DNA of 64,000 nt from Sulfurovum sp. FS08-3 (GTDB lineage Bacteria > Campylobacterota > Campylobacteria > Campylobacterales > Sulfurovaceae): the NCBI GenBank assembly GCA_000830175.1, contig JQIS01000009.1, positions 74,994 through 138,993 on the forward strand, in the 5' to 3' direction. Numbering within the stretch: position 1 is the first letter of the stretch; every line of letters begins with the position of its first letter. A program made the position numbers and the translations under genes. The notes under the pieces were generated by a model, which saw only the letters and a list, made by a program, of their open reading frames with translations, was not told the DNA's origin and did no database searches. Shown piece after piece: positions 53,354 through 61,544 of this stretch.

Positions 53354-54930
53354 GTAAAAATTATCTTTTTAGTTTAACTATAACACCTATTCAAAGTTTT
53401 ATTGCTCAAGCAAAAACAACCAAAGATTTTTATAGTGGTAGTCAAATTATCTCTAATTTGATTCAGGAATTGTTAAAGCAATTTCCTTGTAAAGATGACA
53501 TTATATTTCCTGCATCAAATAGCATCATATCCAATAAAATTATTGCAAGGATAGCTATAGAAAAGCAAGAAGAGCTTATTGAAAAACTTCAAAAGACAAT
53601 GAAAGCATTTTTACCTTTAAAAGCTTTATGTAATGGAATGGAATTAAAATCTAAGAGTCCAGAGTTACAGCAATTAGAGAATGTTTTTCAACTTTTTTAT
53701 TCATCTGTTGAGATAACTGGCTATAAAGAGAGTTATTTTGAAGTTGAGAAAAATTTATCTATTATTAAAAATATGAGATTATTTAATCAAATAAGCTCTA
53801 AAAATATCTGTTATGTATGTGGAGAAAGAGAATCTTTTTGTCAAGATAAAAATGAAAAAAATAGATGCACGGTTTGTTATACGAAATCAAGATATGAGAG
53901 TGAATCTTATTTATCAACAGCAGGTATTGCTTCATTATATTATCGGCAAAAATTAGATAACACTTTATATGAAAGATATAAAGAGAATTTTTATCATTTT
54001 GATGAAGCACTCTTGTATGAAGAAAATTTAAAAGAGGATTATTTAAAAAAGCATCACCATTTAAACAATAAAAATATAGAAGAGATAAAAAAGCAACTTC
54101 AAAGTCTTTCAAAAGAGAAACCAACCAAACAGTATGTTTTAATCAATTTTGATGGAGATAATATTGGTAAGATTTTGTCTAATGGGTTGGATAATATTGG
54201 TAAGATTTTGTCTAATGGACTAGATAATATTGAATTAGAAACCTTTCATAGAGAATTTTCAACCAAGCTTTCTACTTTTTCTCAAGCAGTTAATAAAATT
54301 ATTAGTGATGAGAAAGGAAGAGTGATTTATAGTGGAGGTGATGACTTTTTATGTTTTGTTACCCCTTACTATCTCAATGAAGTATTAGATCAAATCAAAG
54401 AGAGTTTTGAAAACAATGTTAATACCTATCAAGAGAAAATAAGTTATTCAATTGCTATTACCATCTCTCACTATAAAGCTCCACTGCATAAGATTATTGA
54501 AAATTCGAGAGCCTTACTTAAAGCAACCAAAGCTAAATACAGTTCAAAATCTAAGCTCATCAAAGGCGGTATAGGTATAGAAGTTTATAGTAGCAGTTCA
54601 CTCTTGGCAAAATTTATTGGAGACTACAATGAATTTACTCTATTAAAACAATTTGATGGTAAAAAAATCAATCTTTACAGCTTAGAACAACTTTTCTCTT
54701 TTGCAAAATCAGATATGCAGTATAGCGAATATTTATTGATTATCAATATGATAAAACTTGAACTTAAAAGATTTTTAGGACGAAGAGAGATTGGATTTTC
54801 GGACGATGAGGTAGCCAAGATTCAACAACTACTTATTGCACAAGTCAATAGAAATTACTCTATTGATTTGGATAATTTTTTTGGATTTTTCAAAACAGTA
54901 GAGCAACTATCAAAGGATAATAATGAGTAA
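53350..54930 (+). CDS. cmr2: Type III-B Cas10 (Cmr2), cyclase intact, HD domain absent
   Basis: 526 aa, short for Cmr2. It starts at the first palm-side domain (LFSLTITPIQSFIAQAKTTKDFYSGS) with no HD dipeptide anywhere, so it should not cut DNA. Zinc ribbon CYVCGE...CTVC (about 153-178). Palm metal site INFDGDN with D268 and D270, and the cyclase motif SGGDDFL at about 329. It should make cyclic oligoadenylates on target RNA binding. Two 33-bp tandem copies (54157-54222) repeat DNIGKILSNGL right after the metal site. Confidence 0.93.
   Translation: MSKNYLFSLTITPIQSFIAQAKTTKDFYSGSQIISNLIQELLKQFPCKDDIIFPASNSIISNKIIARIAIEKQEELIEKLQKTMKAFLPLKALCNGMELKSKSPELQQLENVFQLFYSSVEITGYKESYFEVEKNLSIIKNMRLFNQISSKNICYVCGERESFCQDKNEKNRCTVCYTKSRYESESYLSTAGIASLYYRQKLDNTLYERYKENFYHFDEALLYEENLKEDYLKKHHHLNNKNIEEIKKQLQSLSKEKPTKQYVLINFDGDNIGKILSNGLDNIGKILSNGLDNIELETFHREFSTKLSTFSQAVNKIISDEKGRVIYSGGDDFLCFVTPYYLNEVLDQIKESFENNVNTYQEKISYSIAITISHYKAPLHKIIENSRALLKATKAKYSSKSKLIKGGIGIEVYSSSSLLAKFIGDYNEFTLLKQFDGKKINLYSLEQLFSFAKSDMQYSEYLLIINMIKLELKRFLGRREIGFSDDEVAKIQQLLIAQVNRNYSIDLDNFFGFFKTVEQLSKDNNE
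54157..54222 (+). repeat. 33-bp tandem duplication inside cmr2
   Basis: Two units (54157-54189 and 54190-54222) differ only at two bases (GGGTTG against GGACTA) and add 11 residues (DNIGKILSNGL) in frame. They lie in the palm domain directly after the DGD metal site. Confidence 0.95.
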
Positions 54931-55966
54931 ATTTATAGCTATAAAACCGTTGGATACACTCTTTTTTAGAGGGGCAAAACCTTTTAATATGAGTGATGAT
55001 AGTTGGAGTGATGCACACTCTTTACCTTTTCCCTCTGTGATTTGGGGTGCGTTATACGCTCATCTCTATTTTAAAGATAAAGAAGCACAACAAGAAGAAA
55101 ATTTCAAAAATCTTGAAATCAAAAATATCTATCTTTATAACTTCAAAGATAAATCAACCTTTCTTACAATGCCCAATGATGTTTTTAGTGATGGAAAAGA
55201 GTTATATATAGGTGAGTATAAAAAAGCTCCCAAACACTCTAGTTATCCTTTGGAGTATATTAATTATGCGAATACTGATGAGTCTGTAGAACGACTAAAG
55301 GATAGTTTTATACGAATTGATAGTTTGAGTAGAGAGTATATGAAAAAAAGTAGAAGTCTTATTTATGAAGATAGTAAAAATATTTTTTTACAAGATTACA
55401 AAGTAGGTATTGCTATTGATAAATCACGAAAGGCAACCAAAGAGGGGCATCTTTATCGAGTTGATTTAACACAATTTGAAAAAGAGTGGGGATTTTTAGT
55501 TGAGTATGATGTAGATAAGTTTGAGTTTAAGGATGAGGGGTATTTAAAATTGGGTGGTGAGTCAAAAGTAGCTCAATTTCAACATATTGATAAACCAAAC
55601 TATATAGATAGTTATGAAAAAGATATCGAAGAGTTAAAAAACAGTTTTTCTACTGAAGAGTATTTTAAACTTTACATCAAATCACCCACAGCTTTTAAAG
55701 AGGGCTGGAGACCGATACTTTCAGGACATAAACTCTTATGTGCCAATATTGATGAATATCTCTCTATTGGTGGGTTCGATATGAAAACTAAAAGCAAAAA
55801 AGCACAACAAAGAGATATGAGGCGGTATGTACCTAGTGGAGCTGTTTATGTTTTTGAAAGTCAAAATAAGAGCTTTCAAGAGATAGAAGAGTTAATAGAA
55901 ACAGAGATTAAAGAGCATAATGATACCCATAAAGGGTTTGGACTCTTTGAAATATTACAAGCTTAG
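54923..55966 (+). CDS. cmr3: Type III-B RAMP protein Cmr3
   Basis: 347 aa. IKPLDTLFFRGAKPFNM and PFPSVIWGALYAHLY are the Cmr3 entry; GGESKVAQFQHI and PSGAVYVFE follow. Cmr3 binds the 5' tag of the crRNA with Cas10. Overlaps cmr2 by eight bases. Confidence 0.93.
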   Translation: MSKFIAIKPLDTLFFRGAKPFNMSDDSWSDAHSLPFPSVIWGALYAHLYFKDKEAQQEENFKNLEIKNIYLYNFKDKSTFLTMPNDVFSDGKELYIGEYKKAPKHSSYPLEYINYANTDESVERLKDSFIRIDSLSREYMKKSRSLIYEDSKNIFLQDYKVGIAIDKSRKATKEGHLYRVDLTQFEKEWGFLVEYDVDKFEFKDEGYLKLGGESKVAQFQHIDKPNYIDSYEKDIEELKNSFSTEEYFKLYIKSPTAFKEGWRPILSGHKLLCANIDEYLSIGGFDMKTKSKKAQQRDMRRYVPSGAVYVFESQNKSFQEIEELIETEIKEHNDTHKGFGLFEILQA

Positions 55967-55975
55967 GAGAAAAAA

Positions 55976-57151
55976 ATGGGATTAGAAAATAAAAATGCAA
56001 CCAAAAGTATGGATGAAGTCAAGTATCAAGATTACACTTATGTGGTTATCTCTACACTTAATCAAGTTGTAAATATAATACCTTATAAGATATATCGTTT
56101 TAATGATGTTTACAATATGACAATAACCGATAGCCCTTATTTTAAAAATGAAGAGTTTAACAAAAATCTTGGATTGACTTTTAAAGATACACTCTCTTTT
56201 ACTCAATTGAAGATGAATAGCGTATCGGGTATTGTTGAAAAACTGAAAGGTTTTTTTCCAAAAAAAGAAAATGAGAAAATTTTTTGGAATATCACAGGTG
56301 GACAGCGACCTTTTATATTGGCTATTTCTGAATTTATCAAAGATAGAGATGATGATGTGTTGTGTTATCTTGAGGGCAATAGCTCGACTATGACAATTAT
56401 GGACAAAAAAAAGTCTAAAGAGTACGATTATCATCAAAGCTATGTCAATATAAAAGAAGCTCTTAAACTTATGGGATTTGAGTTTAGAAATATAAAAACA
56501 AAAGAGGGGAAAGATGATGAGAGAAATTGTTATCTTAAACTTTATCAACTCTATATAGAAAATCAAAAACTTAGAGAAGAGTTTATAGCATTAAATGAAA
56601 CAACAAAAGCACTTTGTCGAGACTTTGTAAACAATAGTCAATTTAAAAATGACTTAGAAAAAATAAATTTTTGCAAAAATACAGAAGATGACTTTAATCA
56701 ACAATACCCTTTTGGATACATTTTAGAAAAATTGGCTTTTTATCAGTTAGAAAAAGAGATAAAAGCCAAAGTTGAATCCTTGGTACATAGTCTAAAAATC
56801 ATCTTTAGTGATGAAAAAAAACAAAAAGAATCAGGCAATAAAACTAACGATGAGTTTGATATAGCGATATTGACTAAAAATGGTAAATTTATTATCTTTG
56901 AGTGTAAAAGTGGTGGAATGAGTGGAGATGTGGCAAAAAGTACAAACTATTCTACTTATGCGATTAGTGGAGTGTATGGAAAACCAATTTTAATAACCCC
57001 TATAATGGAAAGTGAAATTAAGGATATAAATACTTTAGATAAAGAGACTTACGGCAAAATAAAAAGTGCGATAAAATCAGCAAAAAGAGCCACACTTGAT
57101 GTATGGGGTATTGATAAAATTGCTGACAATATTATAGATTATATAAAATAG
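55976..57151 (+). CDS. Card1/Can2-like CRISPR ancillary effector (CARF plus PD-(D/E)XK nuclease)
   Basis: 391 aa. N-terminal Rossmann CARF-like domain with the ligand motif WNITGGQRPFILA (about 103-115), a helical linker, and a C-terminal PD-(D/E)XK nuclease of DUF1887 type with NDEFDIAIL and FIIFECKSGG (D about 293, E-x-K about 310-312). Card1/Can2 proteins are switched on by cA4 and cut RNA and DNA. It sits ten bases after cmr3 and eleven before cmr4, so it is made with the complex whose Cas10 supplies the signal. Confidence 0.85.
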   Translation: MGLENKNATKSMDEVKYQDYTYVVISTLNQVVNIIPYKIYRFNDVYNMTITDSPYFKNEEFNKNLGLTFKDTLSFTQLKMNSVSGIVEKLKGFFPKKENEKIFWNITGGQRPFILAISEFIKDRDDDVLCYLEGNSSTMTIMDKKKSKEYDYHQSYVNIKEALKLMGFEFRNIKTKEGKDDERNCYLKLYQLYIENQKLREEFIALNETTKALCRDFVNNSQFKNDLEKINFCKNTEDDFNQQYPFGYILEKLAFYQLEKEIKAKVESLVHSLKIIFSDEKKQKESGNKTNDEFDIAILTKNGKFIIFECKSGGMSGDVAKSTNYSTYAISGVYGKPILITPIMESEIKDINTLDKETYGKIKSAIKSAKRATLDVWGIDKIADNIIDYIK

Positions 57152-57162
57152 GGAGAGGTAAA

Positions 57163-58017
57163 ATGTATAAAGAGAAGAGTTTAGTAAGTTATAAAGTGAT
57201 AACGCCACTTCATGCAGGAGTTGGCAGTGGTTTGGGTGTGATTGATTTACCAATACAGAGAGAGAAACATACCAATTTTCCAAAAATTGAAGCCTCTACA
57301 CTAAAGGGGTGTTTTAGAGAGAGTTTAGAACAGAAATTAGGCAGAGATACAAAAGAGATTCATTTAGCTTTTGGTTGTGATGGATGTGATTTAGAGATTA
57401 AAGAGTTTGCAGGAGCTTTGGGATTTAGTGATGCACGAATTTTGTTATTTCCTATCAAATCAGTCAAAGGCATTTTTGCTTATGCTACTTGCCCTTATGT
57501 TATTCAGCGTTTTAATAGTGAAAATAGTGATTTTTTATTACCTGAGGTTGATGAATTAACCATTAGTAAAAATTCTACTATTGCTTTAACAGGTGGCGAT
57601 GTTGTTTTGGAGGAGTATGTTTTTAATGTCTCAAAGAATGATAAAGTTGATAGGTTAGCAGATGCGTTATCAAAAATAGTTGGTATAAAAGATTTAAAAC
57701 AGAGACTTATTATTTTGCCCGATGATGAATTTACAGAATTTGTCTCTCGCTCTACCGAGGTCATTACACGAAATAGAATCAATAATGATACAGGAACAGT
57801 AGATTCACAGAGCGGAGGACTTTTTACAGAAGAGTATTTACCTGCTGAAAGTGTTTTGTATTCGTTGCTCCTTTTTGGAAACTCTATTGAAGTGTTTAAA
57901 GATACAACACCTAAAGAGTGGTTTATAAAAAATAAAAGAGGTGCGATACAAATAGGAGGCAATAGCACTTTAGGTAAAGGAATAGTTGAGGTTAAGATAA
58001 ATGAAAACTCAAAGTAG
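57163..58017 (+). CDS. cmr4: Type III-B RAMP protein Cmr4
   Basis: 284 aa. TPLHAGVGSGLGVIDLPIQREKHTNFP with the catalytic aspartate D28, which cuts target RNA every six bases in known Cmr complexes, and IEASTLKGCFRE. IQIGGNSTLGKGIVEV is the C-terminal glycine-rich loop. Overlaps cmr5 by 17 bases. Confidence 0.94.
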   Translation: MYKEKSLVSYKVITPLHAGVGSGLGVIDLPIQREKHTNFPKIEASTLKGCFRESLEQKLGRDTKEIHLAFGCDGCDLEIKEFAGALGFSDARILLFPIKSVKGIFAYATCPYVIQRFNSENSDFLLPEVDELTISKNSTIALTGGDVVLEEYVFNVSKNDKVDRLADALSKIVGIKDLKQRLIILPDDEFTEFVSRSTEVITRNRINNDTGTVDSQSGGLFTEEYLPAESVLYSLLLFGNSIEVFKDTTPKEWFIKNKRGAIQIGGNSTLGKGIVEVKINENSK

Positions 58018-58456
58018 AAATCAAGATAAACAAAGAGCAATATTCTCGTATCAGTGTGTTGGTTCTTTTGTGAATGAAAATAGGGATGAAAATCAAAAGA
58101 GATATCGAGCGTATATTAGAAGTATTCCTTCAATGATTTTAAATAATGGGCTTGGTTCTACAATTGCTTTTATGTTCTCCAAAAGATTAAAAAAAGAGGG
58201 AGAAGTTTATAACCAAATTGGTGAAAATATTTTTAATTGGCTAAGAGAAGAGCAAAATAGATATTTAATTGCATTAGAAAATAAGGATAAAGCAGAAGAT
58301 AAGTTAAAAGAGCTAACAGATAAAGTGATTTATTTGAATTCATCAGAATATCGTGCCACAACCAATGAACTCTTAGCACTTTTTAATTGGCTTAAACGGT
58401 TTGCGGATGGGATGATAGAGGGGGATAAAGAAGATGGCAAAAAAGAAAAAAAATAA
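58001..58456 (+). CDS. cmr5: Type III-B small subunit Cmr5
   Basis: 151 aa, helical. RNQDKQRAIFSYQCV and the SIPSMILNNGLGSTIAFMFS block are the Cmr5 signatures. It lines the inner face of the complex along the target RNA. Overlaps cmr6 by 23 bases. Confidence 0.92.
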   Translation: MKTQSRNQDKQRAIFSYQCVGSFVNENRDENQKRYRAYIRSIPSMILNNGLGSTIAFMFSKRLKKEGEVYNQIGENIFNWLREEQNRYLIALENKDKAEDKLKELTDKVIYLNSSEYRATTNELLALFNWLKRFADGMIEGDKEDGKKEKK

Positions 58457-59357
58457 ATTACCTATAAATAATCTACAACTCAAAAAAGAAACAAGAAAAA
58501 AAGTTCCTAAAGTATATCCCAAATGTGATAATCAAAATAACTTGAAAATACCAAATGATACCTGCTATGTGATTACAAATTTTGGAATAGAAAAAATTGA
58601 TAATTTTCATCTAAAGCTTAATAAGTTTGCTGAATATAATAGTGAGCTAGATAAATTTGTATTTGATGAAGATATTGAGAAGTTTGATTTTTCCAATTAT
58701 AAAGAAGTTTCAGATAATTATAGGGATAGATTAAAAGAGTTATATCCAAATTTAAAACCTTTTGAATTGAAAACAGACTACCGTCTCATCATCGGCGGAG
58801 AAGCCACGGTGTATGAAACTTCGATGCGATTGCATCATATTTATGGGATTCCTTATATTCCTGCTAGTGGGATTAAAGGGGTGGTGAGGAGTTATATTAT
58901 CACGGAGAAGTTTGCAACAGAACTTAAAAACTATAAAGACCGCTACACGAAATTTGAAGAAGAGGTTTTGTTTGCCAAGGATGAAAAAGGAGAGTATAAA
59001 GAGAAAGGGTTTGTAGATGTTTTTGGCTCACAAGAGAAAGAGGGCAAAGTGACCTTTTTCGATGCGTTTCCAGTCAGTGAGCCAAAACTCAAAGTCGATA
59101 TTATGAATCCGCATTATGGGGATTATTACAGTAAAAAAATTGCTCCGACGGATACTATGAAGCTTAATCCCATTCCTTTTTTGACCGTTGAAAATACAAA
59201 ATTTGGATTTTTAATTGGAGCGAAAGAGAAATTAGAGACTTTTAGCATAAAAGATAAAAACAACAACCATAAAACCATAGAAACATGGCTCAAAAAAGCC
59301 CTCCAAAACCACGGATTGGGGGCGAAAACGGCTGTGGGGTATGGGTATTTTGGATAA
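58434..59357 (+). CDS. cmr6: Type III-B RAMP protein Cmr6
   Basis: 307 aa. The conserved core begins at residue 115: YRLIIGGEATVYETSMRLH, then IPYIPASGIKGVVRSY and the final HGLGAKTAVGYGYF loop. The first third of the gene is AT-rich like cmr1-cmr5, while from about 58770 on it is clearly GC-richer, with codon use like cas4 and cas2; a recombination seam inside the gene is possible. Confidence 0.92.
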   Translation: MAKKKKNKLPINNLQLKKETRKKVPKVYPKCDNQNNLKIPNDTCYVITNFGIEKIDNFHLKLNKFAEYNSELDKFVFDEDIEKFDFSNYKEVSDNYRDRLKELYPNLKPFELKTDYRLIIGGEATVYETSMRLHHIYGIPYIPASGIKGVVRSYIITEKFATELKNYKDRYTKFEEEVLFAKDEKGEYKEKGFVDVFGSQEKEGKVTFFDAFPVSEPKLKVDIMNPHYGDYYSKKIAPTDTMKLNPIPFLTVENTKFGFLIGAKEKLETFSIKDKNNNHKTIETWLKKALQNHGLGAKTAVGYGYFG

Positions 59358-59366
59358 GGAATGATA

Positions 59367-59645
59367 ATGTATGTGATTTTGTTTTATGATATTGCCAATA
59401 GAAGTCTCAAAGAGAGAGACAACAGTCGTAAAATACGAAAAGCAGTGGAGAAGTATTTGCCTCGTGTGCAGTTTTCGGTGTTTGAGGGGGAGATACGCCC
59501 CAGTGACCTGCGTAAACTCAAAGCCGATTTGGAAAAGGTGGTGGATAAGGAGCTTGATTCTATAGTCTTGTATGAATCGACCAAACTTAGCTACACCAAT
59601 CGGAACGTTATAGGAGTTGATAAAAATGAAGTGTTGTTTAGCTAG
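59367..59645 (+). CDS. cas2: CRISPR adaptation protein Cas2
   Basis: 92 aa from ATG 59367, which has the better spacing from AAGGA than ATG 59361. YVILFYDIANRSLKERDNSRKIRKAVEKYL and VQFSVFEGEI are the Cas2 ferredoxin core with the metal aspartate in YDI. Cas2 bridges two Cas1 dimers during spacer integration. No cas1 lies within the window, so the adaptation set is incomplete here. Confidence 0.94.
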   Translation: MYVILFYDIANRSLKERDNSRKIRKAVEKYLPRVQFSVFEGEIRPSDLRKLKADLEKVVDKELDSIVLYESTKLSYTNRNVIGVDKNEVLFS

Positions 59646-59687
59646 GAGTGGATATGCACTGCTTTCGATTATTAAAAGGAGGATTTT

Positions 59688-60629
59688 ATGAAAGAAAAGA
59701 TTGAAATAGAGTTTGAGACCATCACGCCAATTTGGACGGGTGATGCGTGGAGTGAGAATAGTGAGCTTAAAGCTACGGCTATTATGGGGAGTTTACGATT
59801 TTGGTTTGAGGTCTATTGTCATTTTGCAGGGATTGAAGTCAAAGAGAAAGAGGAGCTGGATTATGGAGAGTTCATAAAGCAAAGAAAAAAGATTGAAAAT
59901 ATAGATAAGAGCGATGATGAGATTTTGTCAGATATGAAAGTTACTTTGGTTTCTCGAATATTTGGCTGTACTGGGTGGAAGAGTCGGATAGAGATTGAGA
60001 AAATAAGTTTTCAAGAAGATGCACTCAAAAAAAATGATATAGATTTTACTTTTTTACACGAGAATGAAGAAAACGATACAAAGTGGTGGTGCAATACAAC
60101 ACTTTTTGAAAAAAAAGAATCTATTAATACTTTAAAAAATATTCAAGTTACTTTTTTACTATCTGAGAACTGTTTAAATGAGTTTCAAAAGTTCTTGAAG
60201 TTTTATCAAGACAAACCAATTCTTATAGGAGGTAAAAAAGCTTTTGGATTAGGTTTTGCGAAATTAAAAAGTGATCAAAATTTTGATCATATTAATGAAA
60301 TTACTATTAAAAATAAAGATTATGTAATATGGGATAAAGTAGAAAATTTCCCTAGTAATGGAAGTATTTTAGGGTACAACATCAAGCACTACTTAAGACA
60401 AAAGGAAAATAAAAAATTTAGAGTACAAAATTTTGGGAAAATGAGTCAAGCATCAGAGTACTATTTTTCTTCTATAGTGGATAATACTTCTTATATTATT
60501 ACTTTCAAAAACAACCATTCTATTCTGAACAAATACAAAAAATGGTTACAAGATAAATTTTCAACTAACAGACCAAATCAACGCAAATCCAATCAAGCTG
60601 ATTTGATGAATCATTTTAATAGTCGGTGA
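59688..60629 (+). CDS. Second Cmr1-type RAMP protein
   Basis: 313 aa, AGGAGG before ATG. IEFETITPIWTGDAWSENSELKATAIMGSLRFWFE is the Cmr1 entry, GGKKAFGLGFAKL the RAMP glycine loop. It is only distantly related to the Cmr1 at 52385, so it came with a different type III module rather than from local duplication. It is followed by a RAMP protein and a Csx11-like Cas10, pointing to subtype III-C. Confidence 0.85.
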   Translation: MKEKIEIEFETITPIWTGDAWSENSELKATAIMGSLRFWFEVYCHFAGIEVKEKEELDYGEFIKQRKKIENIDKSDDEILSDMKVTLVSRIFGCTGWKSRIEIEKISFQEDALKKNDIDFTFLHENEENDTKWWCNTTLFEKKESINTLKNIQVTFLLSENCLNEFQKFLKFYQDKPILIGGKKAFGLGFAKLKSDQNFDHINEITIKNKDYVIWDKVENFPSNGSILGYNIKHYLRQKENKKFRVQNFGKMSQASEYYFSSIVDNTSYIITFKNNHSILNKYKKWLQDKFSTNRPNQRKSNQADLMNHFNSR

Positions 60630-60638
60630 GGTAAAAAA

Positions 60639-61544
60639 ATGAACTACGAAACAATCTTAAATAAAAATCACACGGATACTTTTTCAATACTCAAATATGG
60701 GTTTGAACATAAAGTTGATGAACTTGAAAAGTTTATGTGGACTTACAAAAAGGATACCCCCAAGAATAAAACCTACTCAATAGGCGACAAACAAAAGATA
60801 GAAACCTTACTCAAAGTAGATACCAAAGAGCTGATTAAAACTTCTATCCCTTACTCTTTTGCCATTCAAACCACCTTTACGCTTCAAACACCCTATTATT
60901 CGAGTGATGACGATGAGTTATATATCATCAATAATCCTTGTTTGAAAGAAAAAGTTTTTAAAGTGCCGATGATGCGAGGAAGCAGTTGGAAAGGGGCGTT
61001 ACTTAATGCAGGAAGAGAGATTGCTAAAGAGGATATTCAAAAGCTCTCAAACTACTTTAGAATCTTTGGGGTGGGCAATGAAGCCTTTAGAGGTTTGATG
61101 GAGAAATTTACACCTATTGAGATGAAACTTTTTTTGCTTTTGGAGGGTATTGCCATCTCTACAACGGATGAGTTAGAATCTATCTTTGCCAAATACAAAA
61201 AGTCCAAAGCCCAAAAAGGCAGAGCGATTTTTTATCCTACCTATTTTGATAAATACTCCATAGAACTCATCAATCCGCACAATCGTAAAACCAAAGCAGG
61301 AACAAATCCTATCCATTATGAAGTTGTGCCAAAGGGTACAAAGGGGGAGTTGCAGATTGTCTATATCCCTTTTGATGGTGTGATGGAGAGTAATGCAACC
61401 ATTGAGCAAGAAGCAAAAGAGGATTTGGAGTTTTTGAAACTATGTATCGACAAAGCTCTCTCTAACGGTATCGGAGCAAAAACAAAGCTCGGTTGGGGCA
61501 AAGGTAAAATCAGTGAAATAAAAGAGTTTTGGAGTGAGAGATGA
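60639..61544 (+). CDS. RAMP-family Cmr6-like protein of the second type III module
   Basis: 301 aa. After 85 helical residues the RAMP core starts: FTLQTPYYSSDDDELYIINNPC, VPMMRGSSWKGALLNAGRE (the GSSxKG loop), and the glycine-rich end SNGIGAKTKLGWGKG. The position between a Cmr1 and a Csx11-like Cas10 fits a Cmr6-group subunit of type III-C. Overlaps the next gene by four bases. Confidence 0.75.
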   Translation: MNYETILNKNHTDTFSILKYGFEHKVDELEKFMWTYKKDTPKNKTYSIGDKQKIETLLKVDTKELIKTSIPYSFAIQTTFTLQTPYYSSDDDELYIINNPCLKEKVFKVPMMRGSSWKGALLNAGREIAKEDIQKLSNYFRIFGVGNEAFRGLMEKFTPIEMKLFLLLEGIAISTTDELESIFAKYKKSKAQKGRAIFYPTYFDKYSIELINPHNRKTKAGTNPIHYEVVPKGTKGELQIVYIPFDGVMESNATIEQEAKEDLEFLKLCIDKALSNGIGAKTKLGWGKGKISEIKEFWSER

